Source: Sulfitobacter sp. F26204 (lineage in GTDB: Bacteria > Pseudomonadota > Alphaproteobacteria > Rhodobacterales > Rhodobacteraceae). Taken from it: a DNA stretch of 64,000 bases. The notes below the pieces were generated by a model, which was not told the DNA's origin, searched no databases, and worked only from the letters and a program-made list of their open reading frames with translations. A program made the translations under genes and the position numbers. Positions 8,900-16,981 of the stretch are shown in pieces. The first letter of the stretch is position 1. Each line of letters starts with the position of its first letter. The stretch lies in NCBI RefSeq assembly GCF_026410305.1, contig NZ_JAPMLQ010000004.1, positions 124,001-188,000 of the forward strand, written 5' to 3'.

Positions 8900-9550
8900 A
8901 TGGAAAATGCTGAGTTGCAAGATTTATCTCAGGGTGAACTGGCCTATCGGCGGCTGCACAAGGCCCTCCGGGACGGCCTGTTTCAACCCGGGGACCGTCT
9001 GCGCGAAGTCGACGTTGCCGCACAGTTGTCCTTGTCACGCACCCCAGTTCGCGAAGCCCTGCGCAAGTTGGAAAGCGACGGTATTGTAGAACACCGCGCT
9101 CGCATCGGCGCGGTGATCCGCAGGTTGACGCAAACCGAAGTGGTCGAATTATATGAAATGCGGGTCGTGCTGGAGCGGACCGCAGCCGAAATGGCGGCCA
9201 AACATGCAATTCCGGCGGAGATTGACGTGCTGGAGCATCTGAATGCCCGGATCGGAGAGGCAACAAACGATGTACCAACTGCCTCTGCTGTTAATCAGGA
9301 TTTTCATCGCAGCATTTATCTGGCGACACGCAACCGGTTTCTGTTGGAATCCGCCAGAGCATTGAATAACGCGCTCATGCTGTTGGGACCAACGACGCTG
9401 GCTGATGAAGCACGAATCAAAACGGTCTATGCGCAGCACGCCCGGATCATTGAGGCGATCCGCATCGGTGATGTTTCCGGTGCCGGTGAAGCGGCAGAGA
9501 GCCACTTGCAAACCTCTTTGCGCCATCGGTTAAAAGTCATGAGCACATGA
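8900..9550 (+). CDS. GntR-family transcriptional regulator, FCD subfamily
   Basis: 216 aa. An N-terminal winged helix (about residues 10-75, with GELAYRRLHKALRDG and LSLSRTPVREALRKLESDGIV) precedes an all-helical FCD ligand domain (about 85-210). The FCD metal/ligand positions are visible in the E..R...E start, NQDFHRSIY and the late QHARIIEAIRIGD histidine. Such regulators usually bind carboxylate effectors. ATG 8900 is preferred over 8858, because the palindrome lies between them and would otherwise be inside the coding region. It overlaps the next gene by ATGA. Likely target: tcuA, its own operon, and possibly the related site at 12510-12529. Confidence 0.92.
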   Translation: MENAELQDLSQGELAYRRLHKALRDGLFQPGDRLREVDVAAQLSLSRTPVREALRKLESDGIVEHRARIGAVIRRLTQTEVVELYEMRVVLERTAAEMAAKHAIPAEIDVLEHLNARIGEATNDVPTASAVNQDFHRSIYLATRNRFLLESARALNNALMLLGPTTLADEARIKTVYAQHARIIEAIRIGDVSGAGEAAESHLQTSLRHRLKVMST

Positions 9551-10575
9551 AACCGTTTTTTTCATCACTGGTCGTTGCGGGTATGGGTGTTGGTATTTTC
9601 CATGCTTTGCATTTGCCATTGCCCTGGTTACTGGGGCCGATTGGGGCCTGTCTGCTTGCAGCTTTAGTCGGGGTACCGATGCGCGGCAATGCCCTGTTGA
9701 GCAATGGCATGCGCACCATACTGGGGGTTGCAGTGGGGGCAACTTTTACCACGACGCTACTGTTGTCGATGGTAACCATGTGGCCAACCCTTGTCCTGAT
9801 CCCCGTAATGGTAGTGTTTATCGGTCTGGTTGGTGTTCCCTATTTTCAAAAGATATGGAAATTCGATTTTGCCACCAGCTATTACAGTGCCATGCCGGGC
9901 GGGTTCCAGGACATGGTGCTTTTCGGGGAAGAGGCGGGTGCGGATGTGCGCACGCTGTCCCTTATCCATGCAACACGGGTCATGGTCATCGTTGTAACCT
10001 TGCCCTTTCTGTTACGCTGGGCATGGGACGCCGATTTGAGCAACCCGCCCGGGGTACCCGCCGCATCAATACCGATGCAACAATTGGCTTTGATGGTCTT
10101 TTGCGGGATCGGAGGCTGGCAACTGGCACGGCAAGTTGGCATGTTCGGCGCTTCGATCCTTGGCCCCTTGATCCTGGCCGCAGCCCTAACCTTGTCGGGC
10201 TTCCTGCATTTCCGTCCACCGGCCGAAGCGATCTGGGCGGCGCAATTCTTTATCGGAATGAGCGTTGGCACCAAATACGCCGGAGTGACGATGACAGAAG
10301 TGCGCACCTCTGTCATCGCAGGACTTGGATTTTGCGGCCTACTACTTGTTTTGACGGTCGTATTTGCAGAGATCATTTATTTGCTCGGACTGGCACCTGC
10401 GATGGAGACACTCCTTGCTTTCGCACCGGGTGGGCAGGCTGAATTGACCGTTCTGGCATTGATTGTCGGGGCTGACATGGCCTTTGTCGTGGCGCATCAT
10501 GTGTTAAGGATTTTTGTCGTCATCCTGGGCGCGCCGCTCTTTGCACACTGCTTTGGTGGTGCAAGCCAAAATTAA
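9547..10575 (+). CDS. AbrB-family integral membrane protein (putative transporter)
   Basis: 342 aa, almost entirely hydrophobic, with about ten membrane segments in two repeated halves. Each half carries the family motif: LPLPWLLGPIGACL with SAMPGGFQDM in the first, and FGASILGPLI with AFAPGGQAELTVLAL in the second. Database names such as AbrB regulator or ammonia monooxygenase for this family are misleading; the protein has no DNA-binding region. It overlaps the GntR gene by four bases (ATGA), so both are translated together. A role in uptake or efflux of the effector acid is plausible from context but unproven. Confidence 0.85.
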   Translation: MKPFFSSLVVAGMGVGIFHALHLPLPWLLGPIGACLLAALVGVPMRGNALLSNGMRTILGVAVGATFTTTLLLSMVTMWPTLVLIPVMVVFIGLVGVPYFQKIWKFDFATSYYSAMPGGFQDMVLFGEEAGADVRTLSLIHATRVMVIVVTLPFLLRWAWDADLSNPPGVPAASIPMQQLALMVFCGIGGWQLARQVGMFGASILGPLILAAALTLSGFLHFRPPAEAIWAAQFFIGMSVGTKYAGVTMTEVRTSVIAGLGFCGLLLVLTVVFAEIIYLLGLAPAMETLLAFAPGGQAELTVLALIVGADMAFVVAHHVLRIFVVILGAPLFAHCFGGASQN

Positions 10576-10594
10576 TCTGAAAGAGAGGGTCCAA

Positions 10595-11269
10595 ATGCGA
10601 TCAAAACTTGCAGATCTGGCACGGCAGGGTGCTCTGCGTATCGCAATAAATACCGGCAATCGCGCATTGGTTCAGGTCGATGGAGAGGATTTGACCGGCG
10701 TGAGCCCCGCCCTGGCCAAGCGTTTGGCGGCAGAAATCGGGGTGGCGATGTTACCGGTGATCTACGATGGGGCGGGCAAGGTTTTTGCGGATGCAGATCA
10801 GGATAGATGGGATGTCGCCTTTTTGGCGATTGACGAAAAACGGGCGCAAAAGGTCGCCTTTACCCGACCCTATATCATCATCGAAGCAACCTATGCTGTG
10901 CGCGCAGACACTGATCTTCAATTTATCGAGGAGGTGGATAGCGTCGGCACACGGGTGCTGACATCGACGGGTTCGGCCTATGACATGCATCTCTCAAAGA
11001 CACTGAATAATGCAGTGCTGGAACGCGCAGGGACACCGCCTGAAAGTTTCGCTGATTTCCGCGATGGTCGCTGTGATGCTGTGGCCGGGGTCAGGGAATC
11101 GCTTGTCGATTTTTTCGGTGATGATCCTTCAGTAAGGATATTGCCGGGGGTGCTGGCTTCGGTGCGGCAGGCAATGGTTCTGTCTTCTCGGGACGACCCA
11201 TCCATTGCTGCGCTTGACGATTTCGTGCGGCGCGCGATTGACGAAGGGTTCGTCGCAGCTGCCACGTAA
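10595..11269 (+). CDS. solute-binding-protein-like (SBP family 3 fold) protein without signal peptide
   Basis: 224 aa. The sequence follows the type 3 extracellular solute-binding fold: GALRIAINTGN, GVSPALAKRLAAEIG, the WDVAFLAIDEKRA segment, FTRPYIIIEATYAV, and the hinge around GTRVLTSTGSAYD. Normally such proteins have a signal peptide and feed an ABC importer, but here the ATG at 10595 (site AGAGAGGG) leads straight into the mature fold, and no signal peptide is encoded in frame upstream. No ABC permease or ATPase is nearby. It is third in the gntR operon (20 bp after the AbrB gene). It may act as a cytoplasmic ligand binder or enzyme-like protein; function unknown. Confidence 0.75.
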   Translation: MRSKLADLARQGALRIAINTGNRALVQVDGEDLTGVSPALAKRLAAEIGVAMLPVIYDGAGKVFADADQDRWDVAFLAIDEKRAQKVAFTRPYIIIEATYAVRADTDLQFIEEVDSVGTRVLTSTGSAYDMHLSKTLNNAVLERAGTPPESFADFRDGRCDAVAGVRESLVDFFGDDPSVRILPGVLASVRQAMVLSSRDDPSIAALDDFVRRAIDEGFVAAAT

Positions 11270-11276
11270 AACAGGG

Positions 11277-12254
11277 TTAAGATCGCTTTGACCAAACCGT
11301 AGGGTTTATCATGTGGATTGGCTTGCCCTCGGCATAAGCATTGATTTGATCGAATATGTCGGAGAATTGCAAATCGAACTCGTCTTCAGTGACATAGCCG
11401 ATATGTGGAGTGGCCAGTACATTGGGATGGATCAGCAGCGGGTGGTCTGTATTTGTCAGCGGTTCTTCGTCAAAGACGTCAACGGCTGCATAAATGCGCC
11501 CCTTGGCGATTTCTGTTTCCAGTGCACCCGGTTCGACAAGGCCTGACCGAGATGTGTTCACAAACAATGCACGTGGTTGAAGCGCCGCCAGATCAGCCGC
11601 AGTGACAATACCTCGCGTTTCTGGTTTCAGGCGAACATGGAGGCTGACGATGTCGGAGGTGGCAAAGAAGTCCGCCCGCGATGGTGCAATCGTTTCGCCT
11701 GCTGCCTTGGCACGTTGGCGGCCCTGTTCGGATGCCCACCATTGGATATTCATTCCCAATGCTCTTGCATAATGCGCGACAGCACCTGCAATCCGGCCAT
11801 ATCCGTACAGGCCCAAAGTGCGCCCGCGCAAAGTACGCCCGACACCGGATTGCCAGTGCCCCGCCTTGAGTGAGGCAGCCTGTTGTGGGATTTGGCGATA
11901 GCTGGCGAGAACAAGCGCAAGCGTGTGTTCGGCAGCCGCATAGGATGGGGCACCTGGATGCATGTTTGAACACAAAAGAACCCCGTTTTCGGTACAGGCA
12001 TCCACATCCACATGAGGATATACGCTGCGTTGCGAGATTAATCTGAGGACCGGAAGTCGGGCCAGTAGATCGGCGCCAATACGGGTTCTTTCCCGAAACA
12101 GCACCAATGCCTCGGCCTCTGCAATCCGGCCGGAGAGCGCTTGTGGGTCAGGTTGGTGGTCAGTCCAGACCGTCACATCATGGTCGGCAAGCTTGGAAAA
12201 ACAGCTCAATGTACGCAGCGTGTCAAACCAGTCGTCCAGAATATGAACCTTCAT
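11277..12254 (-). CDS. D-isomer specific 2-hydroxyacid dehydrogenase (NAD-dependent)
   Basis: 325 aa. It carries the D-2-hydroxyacid dehydrogenase signatures: the NAD-binding loop GRTLGLYGYGRIAGAVAHYARALGM, the catalytic Arg in VSLHVRLKPETRGIV, the Glu in VDVFDEEPL, and the His of ATPHIGYVT. Its reaction is reversible reduction of a 2-oxo acid to a D-2-hydroxy acid. It is related to SerA/GhrB-type enzymes, and the substrate cannot be read. The ATG at 12254 overlaps the stop of the 79-aa gene upstream (ATGA), so translation is coupled. It converges with the solute-binding-like gene, 7 bp apart. Confidence 0.88.
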   Translation of the reverse strand: MKVHILDDWFDTLRTLSCFSKLADHDVTVWTDHQPDPQALSGRIAEAEALVLFRERTRIGADLLARLPVLRLISQRSVYPHVDVDACTENGVLLCSNMHPGAPSYAAAEHTLALVLASYRQIPQQAASLKAGHWQSGVGRTLRGRTLGLYGYGRIAGAVAHYARALGMNIQWWASEQGRQRAKAAGETIAPSRADFFATSDIVSLHVRLKPETRGIVTAADLAALQPRALFVNTSRSGLVEPGALETEIAKGRIYAAVDVFDEEPLTNTDHPLLIHPNVLATPHIGYVTEDEFDLQFSDIFDQINAYAEGKPIHMINPTVWSKRS

Positions 12255-12490
12255 CGGCTTTCTACGCCCGCAGTCGCGGTTGGCGTTCGTGGGGTTGGAA
12301 TAAATATGCTTTGCGTAAGGATCTGGAGCGCGCCACAAACTCTTTCACGTTCCGCCAAGAGATGGTTGAACTGGACGTCACATCCGGCGATCGGAGCAGG
12401 GTAGCCCGAAATTTCCTGATTCAAGCGTTGACGGGCGACTTGCAATTCCGCCCGGGCAGTCAGGATGCAGTTTTCGAAGTTCTCGGTCAT
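12251..12490 (-). CDS. small protein of unknown function coupled to the 2-hydroxyacid dehydrogenase
   Basis: 79 aa from ATG 12490 (MTENFENC), with GAGGG 8 bp upstream; a second ATG at 12496 fits the site less well. The middle is predicted helical and charged (LTARAELQVARQRLNQEI and FNHLLAERERVCGALQIL), with a low-complexity Thr/Pro tail. No family is recognised. It sits behind a good promoter overlapped by a GTATACC repeat and overlaps the dehydrogenase by four bases. The conserved arrangement of promoter, ribosome site and coupling is the argument that it is real; its role could be a partner or leader for the dehydrogenase. Confidence 0.55.
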   Translation of the reverse strand: MTENFENCILTARAELQVARQRLNQEISGYPAPIAGCDVQFNHLLAERERVCGALQILTQSIFIPTPRTPTATAGVESR

Positions 12491-12509
12491 GATCATTGCC
12501 CTCAGTTGT

Positions 12510-12544
12510 GTATACCATTGTATACCAATTTACGAACCCGTCAA
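12510..12544 (-). promoter_or_regulatory. promoter overlapped by tandem GTATACC repeats
   Basis: Read on the minus strand: TTGACG (12544-12539), 16 bp, TACAAT (12522-12517). A 10-bp direct repeat GTATACCATT/GTATACCAAT (plus strand 12510-12529) covers the -10 and the start region. The TTGTATACCAA half resembles GntR-type operators and shares TTGTAT with the palindrome at 8865-8886, so the same regulator could act here. The -35 overlaps the stop codon of the PrpF-family gene upstream. Confidence 0.6.
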
Positions 12545-13629
12545 TTCCCGCGCCAGATATTGGAAGGCACAAAGACTTCGCCCGCAGCCAGTTTGCGCGC
12601 GGTCCGGACCAAGCCCGCGGCATTCAAGCTGAAGCCGGTCGCGGTGTTTTCGTAGTCAACCAAGACTTCGATCACGCCCGAGGCGTGTTCCAAAGTGATC
12701 TTTGCAGGAGTGCCGTTGGGTATTGCCGCCATCCCGTCGGCCACCGTGCCGGGGGCAAGGACACAAGAGGCAAGGCATTGAGCACCGGTGACTGCCATGG
12801 TGGGATGACATTTCCAGGGCATGAAATATCGCGCAGCAATTGTCCCTCCCTGCGTGGAAGGCGCAAGTAACCCGAACTTCGGCGTTACCGATCTGGACAC
12901 ATCGCCCATTCCCATCCGCTCTGCAGCCTGTTTGCGGATGGCCTCCATACGGGCATAAAAGGCTGTGTTTTCATCCAGCGCAGCGGCGGTTTCATATCCC
13001 GTCAAATCAAAACTTGCCGCCCGGGCAATGACCATCGGCATGGCGACATCCATACAGGTCACCTCGATCCCGTCGATGGTATCGACGAGATTCCCCGTCG
13101 GCAGAAAGGACCCGGTCACGCCGCCGACGGTATCCATGAATTGCAAAGCCACGGGGGCCGATGTCCCCGGAACGCCGTCGATCTCTGCCGTCCCTTCATA
13201 ACTCACCCTATTGCCTGGGGTTTGCACCACGGCGACAACCTTTGCGCCGGTGTTGACCGCCCGGATATTGACGGTTGTTTCATTGCCCCTTGCCTCAACC
13301 AGCCCCATCTCGATTGCGGCAGGGCCGACACCTGTCAGGATATTCCCGCAGGTTGGTTTGAAATCAACCAAACGATCCTCGACACTGACCTGCGCGAAAA
13401 AGTAGTCCACGTCGGCCCAATCATCATCGGAACGCGAAAGCATGGCCACCTTGGTGGTGACCGCTGCGCCGCCGCCGATCCCGTTGATGTTGAGCGGATG
13501 TCCTGACCCCATGATTGCAATCAACACATCGGCGAGTTTTTCAAGGTCTTCGGGCAGGTCATTACGGTTCATATAGGGTCCACGCGATGTCCCACCACGC
13601 ATGAACAAAAAGGGGATAGGCGTTTGCAT
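12541..13629 (-). CDS. PrpF-family isomerase (4-oxalomesaconate tautomerase-like)
   Basis: 362 aa. Members of the PrpF/GalD family move a proton on tricarboxylic acids, for example isomerising methylaconitate or tautomerising 4-oxalomesaconate. The family start FLFMRGGTSRGPYMNRNDLP is intact, the catalytic cysteine lies in KPTCGN (Cys94), and IGGGAAVTTKVA and GGTIAARYF are also typical. ATG 13629 directly precedes this conserved start; the longer frame to 13701 would run into the transporter gene. It is 13 bp after tctAB in the same operon, so an imported tricarboxylate is the likely substrate or precursor. Confidence 0.85.
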   Translation of the reverse strand: MQTPIPFLFMRGGTSRGPYMNRNDLPEDLEKLADVLIAIMGSGHPLNINGIGGGAAVTTKVAMLSRSDDDWADVDYFFAQVSVEDRLVDFKPTCGNILTGVGPAAIEMGLVEARGNETTVNIRAVNTGAKVVAVVQTPGNRVSYEGTAEIDGVPGTSAPVALQFMDTVGGVTGSFLPTGNLVDTIDGIEVTCMDVAMPMVIARAASFDLTGYETAAALDENTAFYARMEAIRKQAAERMGMGDVSRSVTPKFGLLAPSTQGGTIAARYFMPWKCHPTMAVTGAQCLASCVLAPGTVADGMAAIPNGTPAKITLEHASGVIEVLVDYENTATGFSLNAAGLVRTARKLAAGEVFVPSNIWRGN

Positions 13630-13642
13630 CGTCACCAAAACC

Positions 13643-15670
13643 TCAATTGAAGGGCCAAGGAAAGTTCGTGTATTCCTGCAAGAGGCCCGGCGGGAAATCA
13701 CGGTTCAGCAACCACGCCATGCCGCACATAAAGACGATGCCACAAGCCGTATAAATGATGGCATATATCGTGCTGACCCCGGCGCGGACCTTCATAAAGC
13801 TGAACAAGAAGGCACCAAGCGCAAGGATGAAGCCAAACAGGGCTGTCAGACCCAGAAGCGCGGCAAACCAGAACAGTGTCGGCCACAGCCTGTGTGACGC
13901 ATCCGCATCCTCGCCGTTCAACTCGCGGTCGGCAAAGATCGTATTTGTCTCGGGTTTAAGCATCATTCGTATGATCAGTGCGGCACAGCCCAGCAGGCAA
14001 ACACCGGCGACAAACATCGGGAAGGTGCGATCACGGCTGTAACTCGGGATGGATGCCGCATCATAGAAGGCATAGGCGATGTAAGCCGTAATGATCAAAA
14101 GAAAGACGAGCGGCGCGCGCTTTGAACCGGATTGCACGTCACCTTCTGCCAGAATGTTTTTGGCTTGGCGCAAACCCAAGACCACAGAGATGACTGTGAT
14201 GATGAGGAGAATGATGACGATAGGGGAGAAAATATATTCAAAGCCTTCACCGAGGCTTTTGCGGAACTGGCTTTGCGCGATCTGTACCGCTTGGTTTGCA
14301 TAGGTCTCTGCGGGGCGGGCCAAAACAAAACCGATCAGGAATGCGGGGCGCGACCAGTCAAAGCGGCGCATCATGATGCCCAGAAACCCGATGGCAAGCA
14401 GGGCCACGAGATCCATCAGGTTCTGGCCGGACTGAAAGGCCGCGAAGCTGATGATCATGAACAGGAAGGGTGCAAGCAATGCAAAGCGGATTGTCGTCAG
14501 TTTAGCGATGCCACCAGAGGCAGCAATACAGATGATCGTGCCGACGACATTGGCGAGGGCGAGCAGCCAAACGATGGAATAGGTAATGTCGAGGTTGTTC
14601 TTCAACATGGCCGGGCCGACTTCAATCTGGCCGGACCCCAGCAGCGCGATCGCACCGATGAAAATCGCCATGGAGCCTGACCCAGGGATGCCGAACAACA
14701 GGGTCGGGACAAGCCCGCCACCTTCCTTTGCATTGTTGGAGCTTTCCGGTCCGATGACACCACGCACTTCGCCTTTGCCAAACCGGGACTTGTCCTTGGT
14801 CGTTTGCACGGCGTGGCCATATGCGATCCAGTCGACGACGGAACCGCCAAGGCCGGGTATGACCCCTACAATCACGCCGATGATCGAACAGCGGACCGAT
14901 AGCCAGATGTTGGCCCACCAGTCCTTGACCCCCTCCAGCCATCCGCCGCCAAGTTCTGGTTCCTGCGAGATGGCGCGGTCCTGTCTCAGCAGTGAAATAA
15001 TCTCTGGAATGGCAAAGATACCCAGACCGACAATGACCAGCTTCAAACCATCTGTGAGATAAGGGAAATCATAGGATGACATGCGCAGATCACCCGAAGA
15101 CGCGCCTTCGCCAATTGTGCCAATCAACATGCCCAAACCAGCAGCAACGATCCCCTTGATCGCAACACGCCCGGCCAGGATACCAACCATCGACAAACCG
15201 AAAATGGTGATCATCAACAATTCCGGTGTGCGGAATTCCAGCACGATTGGCCGCGCGATCAGGATGAAAACGGTCAGAAAGCTGGCACCGACAAGCCCGC
15301 CAAAAAGAGAAGAAGCAAAGGCCGCCGAAAGCGCCCGCGCGGCTTGGCCTTTCTTGGCCATCGGAAAACCGTCCAGGACCGTGGCCTGACTGGCAGAGGA
15401 ACCGGGAATGCCCATCAGGACCGATGCGAATGTATCCGAGGTCGGAACGACCGCTACCATACCGACCATCAGCGCGAGCCCAAGGATGGGGTCCATGCCG
15501 AACATGAAAGGCAAAAGCAAGGAAAGCCCGGCGATACCGCCCAGACCGGGGAACACTCCGATACACAAACCCATCACAACGCCAAGAACAAGATACCCCA
15601 AGACGACGGGCTGAAGGATCAATTGCCAGGCGCTGCCAAGTGCCGGCAACGCTTCCATGATGATTTCCAT
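13643..15670 (-). CDS. tripartite tricarboxylate transporter membrane protein, TctA fused to TctB
   Basis: 675 aa. The first about 500 residues are TctA: GVFPGLGGIAGLSLLLP, GIPGSSASQATVLDG and a second GVIPGLGGS...GIPGSGS repeat, within about 12 membrane helices. The remaining about 165 residues have the four-helix pattern of TctB (APLVFLLIITAYIAYAF, then AALLGLTALFGFILA). Separate tctB is absent between tctC and this gene, which fits a fusion. A GGGGA site 8 bp upstream supports ATG 15670 over 15685. It imports a tri- or dicarboxylate delivered by TctC, powered by ion gradients. Confidence 0.9.
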   Translation of the reverse strand: MEIIMEALPALGSAWQLILQPVVLGYLVLGVVMGLCIGVFPGLGGIAGLSLLLPFMFGMDPILGLALMVGMVAVVPTSDTFASVLMGIPGSSASQATVLDGFPMAKKGQAARALSAAFASSLFGGLVGASFLTVFILIARPIVLEFRTPELLMITIFGLSMVGILAGRVAIKGIVAAGLGMLIGTIGEGASSGDLRMSSYDFPYLTDGLKLVIVGLGIFAIPEIISLLRQDRAISQEPELGGGWLEGVKDWWANIWLSVRCSIIGVIVGVIPGLGGSVVDWIAYGHAVQTTKDKSRFGKGEVRGVIGPESSNNAKEGGGLVPTLLFGIPGSGSMAIFIGAIALLGSGQIEVGPAMLKNNLDITYSIVWLLALANVVGTIICIAASGGIAKLTTIRFALLAPFLFMIISFAAFQSGQNLMDLVALLAIGFLGIMMRRFDWSRPAFLIGFVLARPAETYANQAVQIAQSQFRKSLGEGFEYIFSPIVIILLIITVISVVLGLRQAKNILAEGDVQSGSKRAPLVFLLIITAYIAYAFYDAASIPSYSRDRTFPMFVAGVCLLGCAALIIRMMLKPETNTIFADRELNGEDADASHRLWPTLFWFAALLGLTALFGFILALGAFLFSFMKVRAGVSTIYAIIYTACGIVFMCGMAWLLNRDFPPGLLQEYTNFPWPFN

Positions 15671-15698
15671 GAATTCTATCCCCATTCTTGCTTGTGAA

Positions 15699-15725
15699 AA
15701 CGCCCCGCCCGCAGAGCGGGGCGTT
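15699..15725 (-). terminator. hairpin between tctC and tctAB (attenuator or mRNA-end structure)
   Basis: Perfect 10-bp GC-rich stem (AACGCCCCGC with GCGGGGCGTT) and a 7-base loop; on the coding strand it is followed by TTTTC. Located in the 68-bp gap behind the binding-protein gene, it probably raises tctC mRNA over the membrane gene by partial termination or by protecting the 3' end. Confidence 0.7.
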
Positions 15726-15738
15726 CAAAAAGCAAGGA

Positions 15739-16845
15739 TCAGTTCAGCGAAACGCCGTATTTTTCCTGCAACCAGTTAATGATAAACGCCTTTGCTTCGG
15801 GCGTTACCTTGGTCGCACTATCAAGCGCCTTCTTCGCTGCAGCCCCTGTCATCTGGGGATATTTTCCCAAACGCTTGCCAGAAATTTCTGCAAAGTCGGG
15901 GCGCGCCTTTACTGCTTCAAAAGCTGCGGTATAGGTCGCGATTGCCGCATCGGATGCACCGTTTGGCAGGAACACCATTTTCTGTGCAGGAAAACCCGCG
16001 ATGAAGAAAGCCTTCCAGGCATCCCATTGTTCGCCAGAGGTTTCACATCCTTCGGTGCTTTCGCAGACTTCCTTGAAGGTCGGGATTTCGGGGAAGGTCG
16101 GATCCCGCACGATGTTGCCATCGTCGTCCAGTGCGCCCCAGGTCATCATGGGAACGGCTGTGCCTGCTTCAACCAGCGGCGTGACGCCGGAAAGATAGGA
16201 GGACGACGTTTGATAGTCGATGTTTGCCTCACCGCGCTCGAACATGAGGCGGCCATCACCGCGGCCCTTGATGCCCATGACGCTTTCGACATTCAGCCCC
16301 AACATTTCCCAAGCCAAGGTAGGCACAAGATCAAGACGGGTTGCGCCCTGGTTGCCATAGATAAAATCAATATCTTTGAGGGCACTGGCATCCATGCCGT
16401 CCATCTTGGCAGCCAGATCAGGCGGCAAGTAGGCTACGCCACCAGTGCCCGAGGCAAGAACTACGTTCCAATCCGCATAGTCGAACTTGACCCGTGGATC
16501 GCCAAGGAGAAAAGGAAACTGAGTAGAGCCGCTGGAACCGAAGATTGTCGTGCCATCTTCGAATTCCTGTTCTTGAAAATAGTTGGCACCTTTGGTTGAT
16601 CCTGCACCGGGCATGAATTTCACAACAACGGTAGGCTGCCCTGGAAGTGCTTCGGACAGGAGCGGTGCATAGAAATTCGCCCATTTTGCCGATCCGCCGG
16701 TTTCCGAAAACGGAATGATCCACTCAACGGTTTTGCCCGCCATATCCATGGAATGGCCGTCGGCATGCGCCTGAAACGAGAATGTTGCTGCGGCAGCGGC
16801 CAACAGGCTGGCAGCCACGCGACGCGTGGTTTTGAAAGTGGACAT
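15739..16845 (-). CDS. tricarboxylate-binding receptor (Bug/TctC family)
   Basis: 368 aa, slightly longer than the usual 320-330. A signal peptide ends near QAHA (residue 28). The mature domain shows the Bug-family pattern: VEWIIPFSETGGSAKWANFYAPLL at the N-terminal lobe, VVKFMPGAGSTKGANYF, IYGNQGATRLDL and the C-terminal PEIPTFKEV. These two loops bind carboxylates. An insertion with two cysteines (CESTEGCETSG) is unusual. GGGAGG lies upstream of ATG 16845. First gene of the leftward tctC-tctAB-prpF operon and divergent from tctD, as in the classic tctI arrangement. Confidence 0.9.
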   Translation of the reverse strand: MSTFKTTRRVAASLLAAAAATFSFQAHADGHSMDMAGKTVEWIIPFSETGGSAKWANFYAPLLSEALPGQPTVVVKFMPGAGSTKGANYFQEQEFEDGTTIFGSSGSTQFPFLLGDPRVKFDYADWNVVLASGTGGVAYLPPDLAAKMDGMDASALKDIDFIYGNQGATRLDLVPTLAWEMLGLNVESVMGIKGRGDGRLMFERGEANIDYQTSSSYLSGVTPLVEAGTAVPMMTWGALDDDGNIVRDPTFPEIPTFKEVCESTEGCETSGEQWDAWKAFFIAGFPAQKMVFLPNGASDAAIATYTAAFEAVKARPDFAEISGKRLGKYPQMTGAAAKKALDSATKVTPEAKAFIINWLQEKYGVSLN

Positions 16846-16870
16846 ATGTACCTCCCTTTAATGCGGTCCC

Positions 16871-16888
16871 TTTTGTCGTAGGACAAAA
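16871..16888. promoter_or_regulatory. inverted repeat in the tctC-tctD intergenic region
   Basis: TTTTGTC and GACAAAA arms around GTAG, 26 bp upstream of tctC. A possible regulator site or operator for the transporter operon; no direct proof. Confidence 0.4.
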
Positions 16889-16945
16889 ACAGAATCAAAA
16901 AGGGGTGTCCGCCCCCTGTTGATGTTCTCTAGCTGACCTGCGAAC

Positions 16946-16964
16946 CTTGCATCAAACTTGCATC
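16946..16964 (+). promoter_or_regulatory. 11-bp-period direct repeat, candidate TctD binding site
   Basis: CTTGCATC occurs twice with exactly 11 bp between starts, 18 bp upstream of the tctD ATG. OmpR-type regulators typically bind such tandem half-sites on one face of the helix, so this may be autoregulation of tctDE. Confidence 0.5.
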
Positions 16965-16981
16965 TTCGAGAATTTATTACC

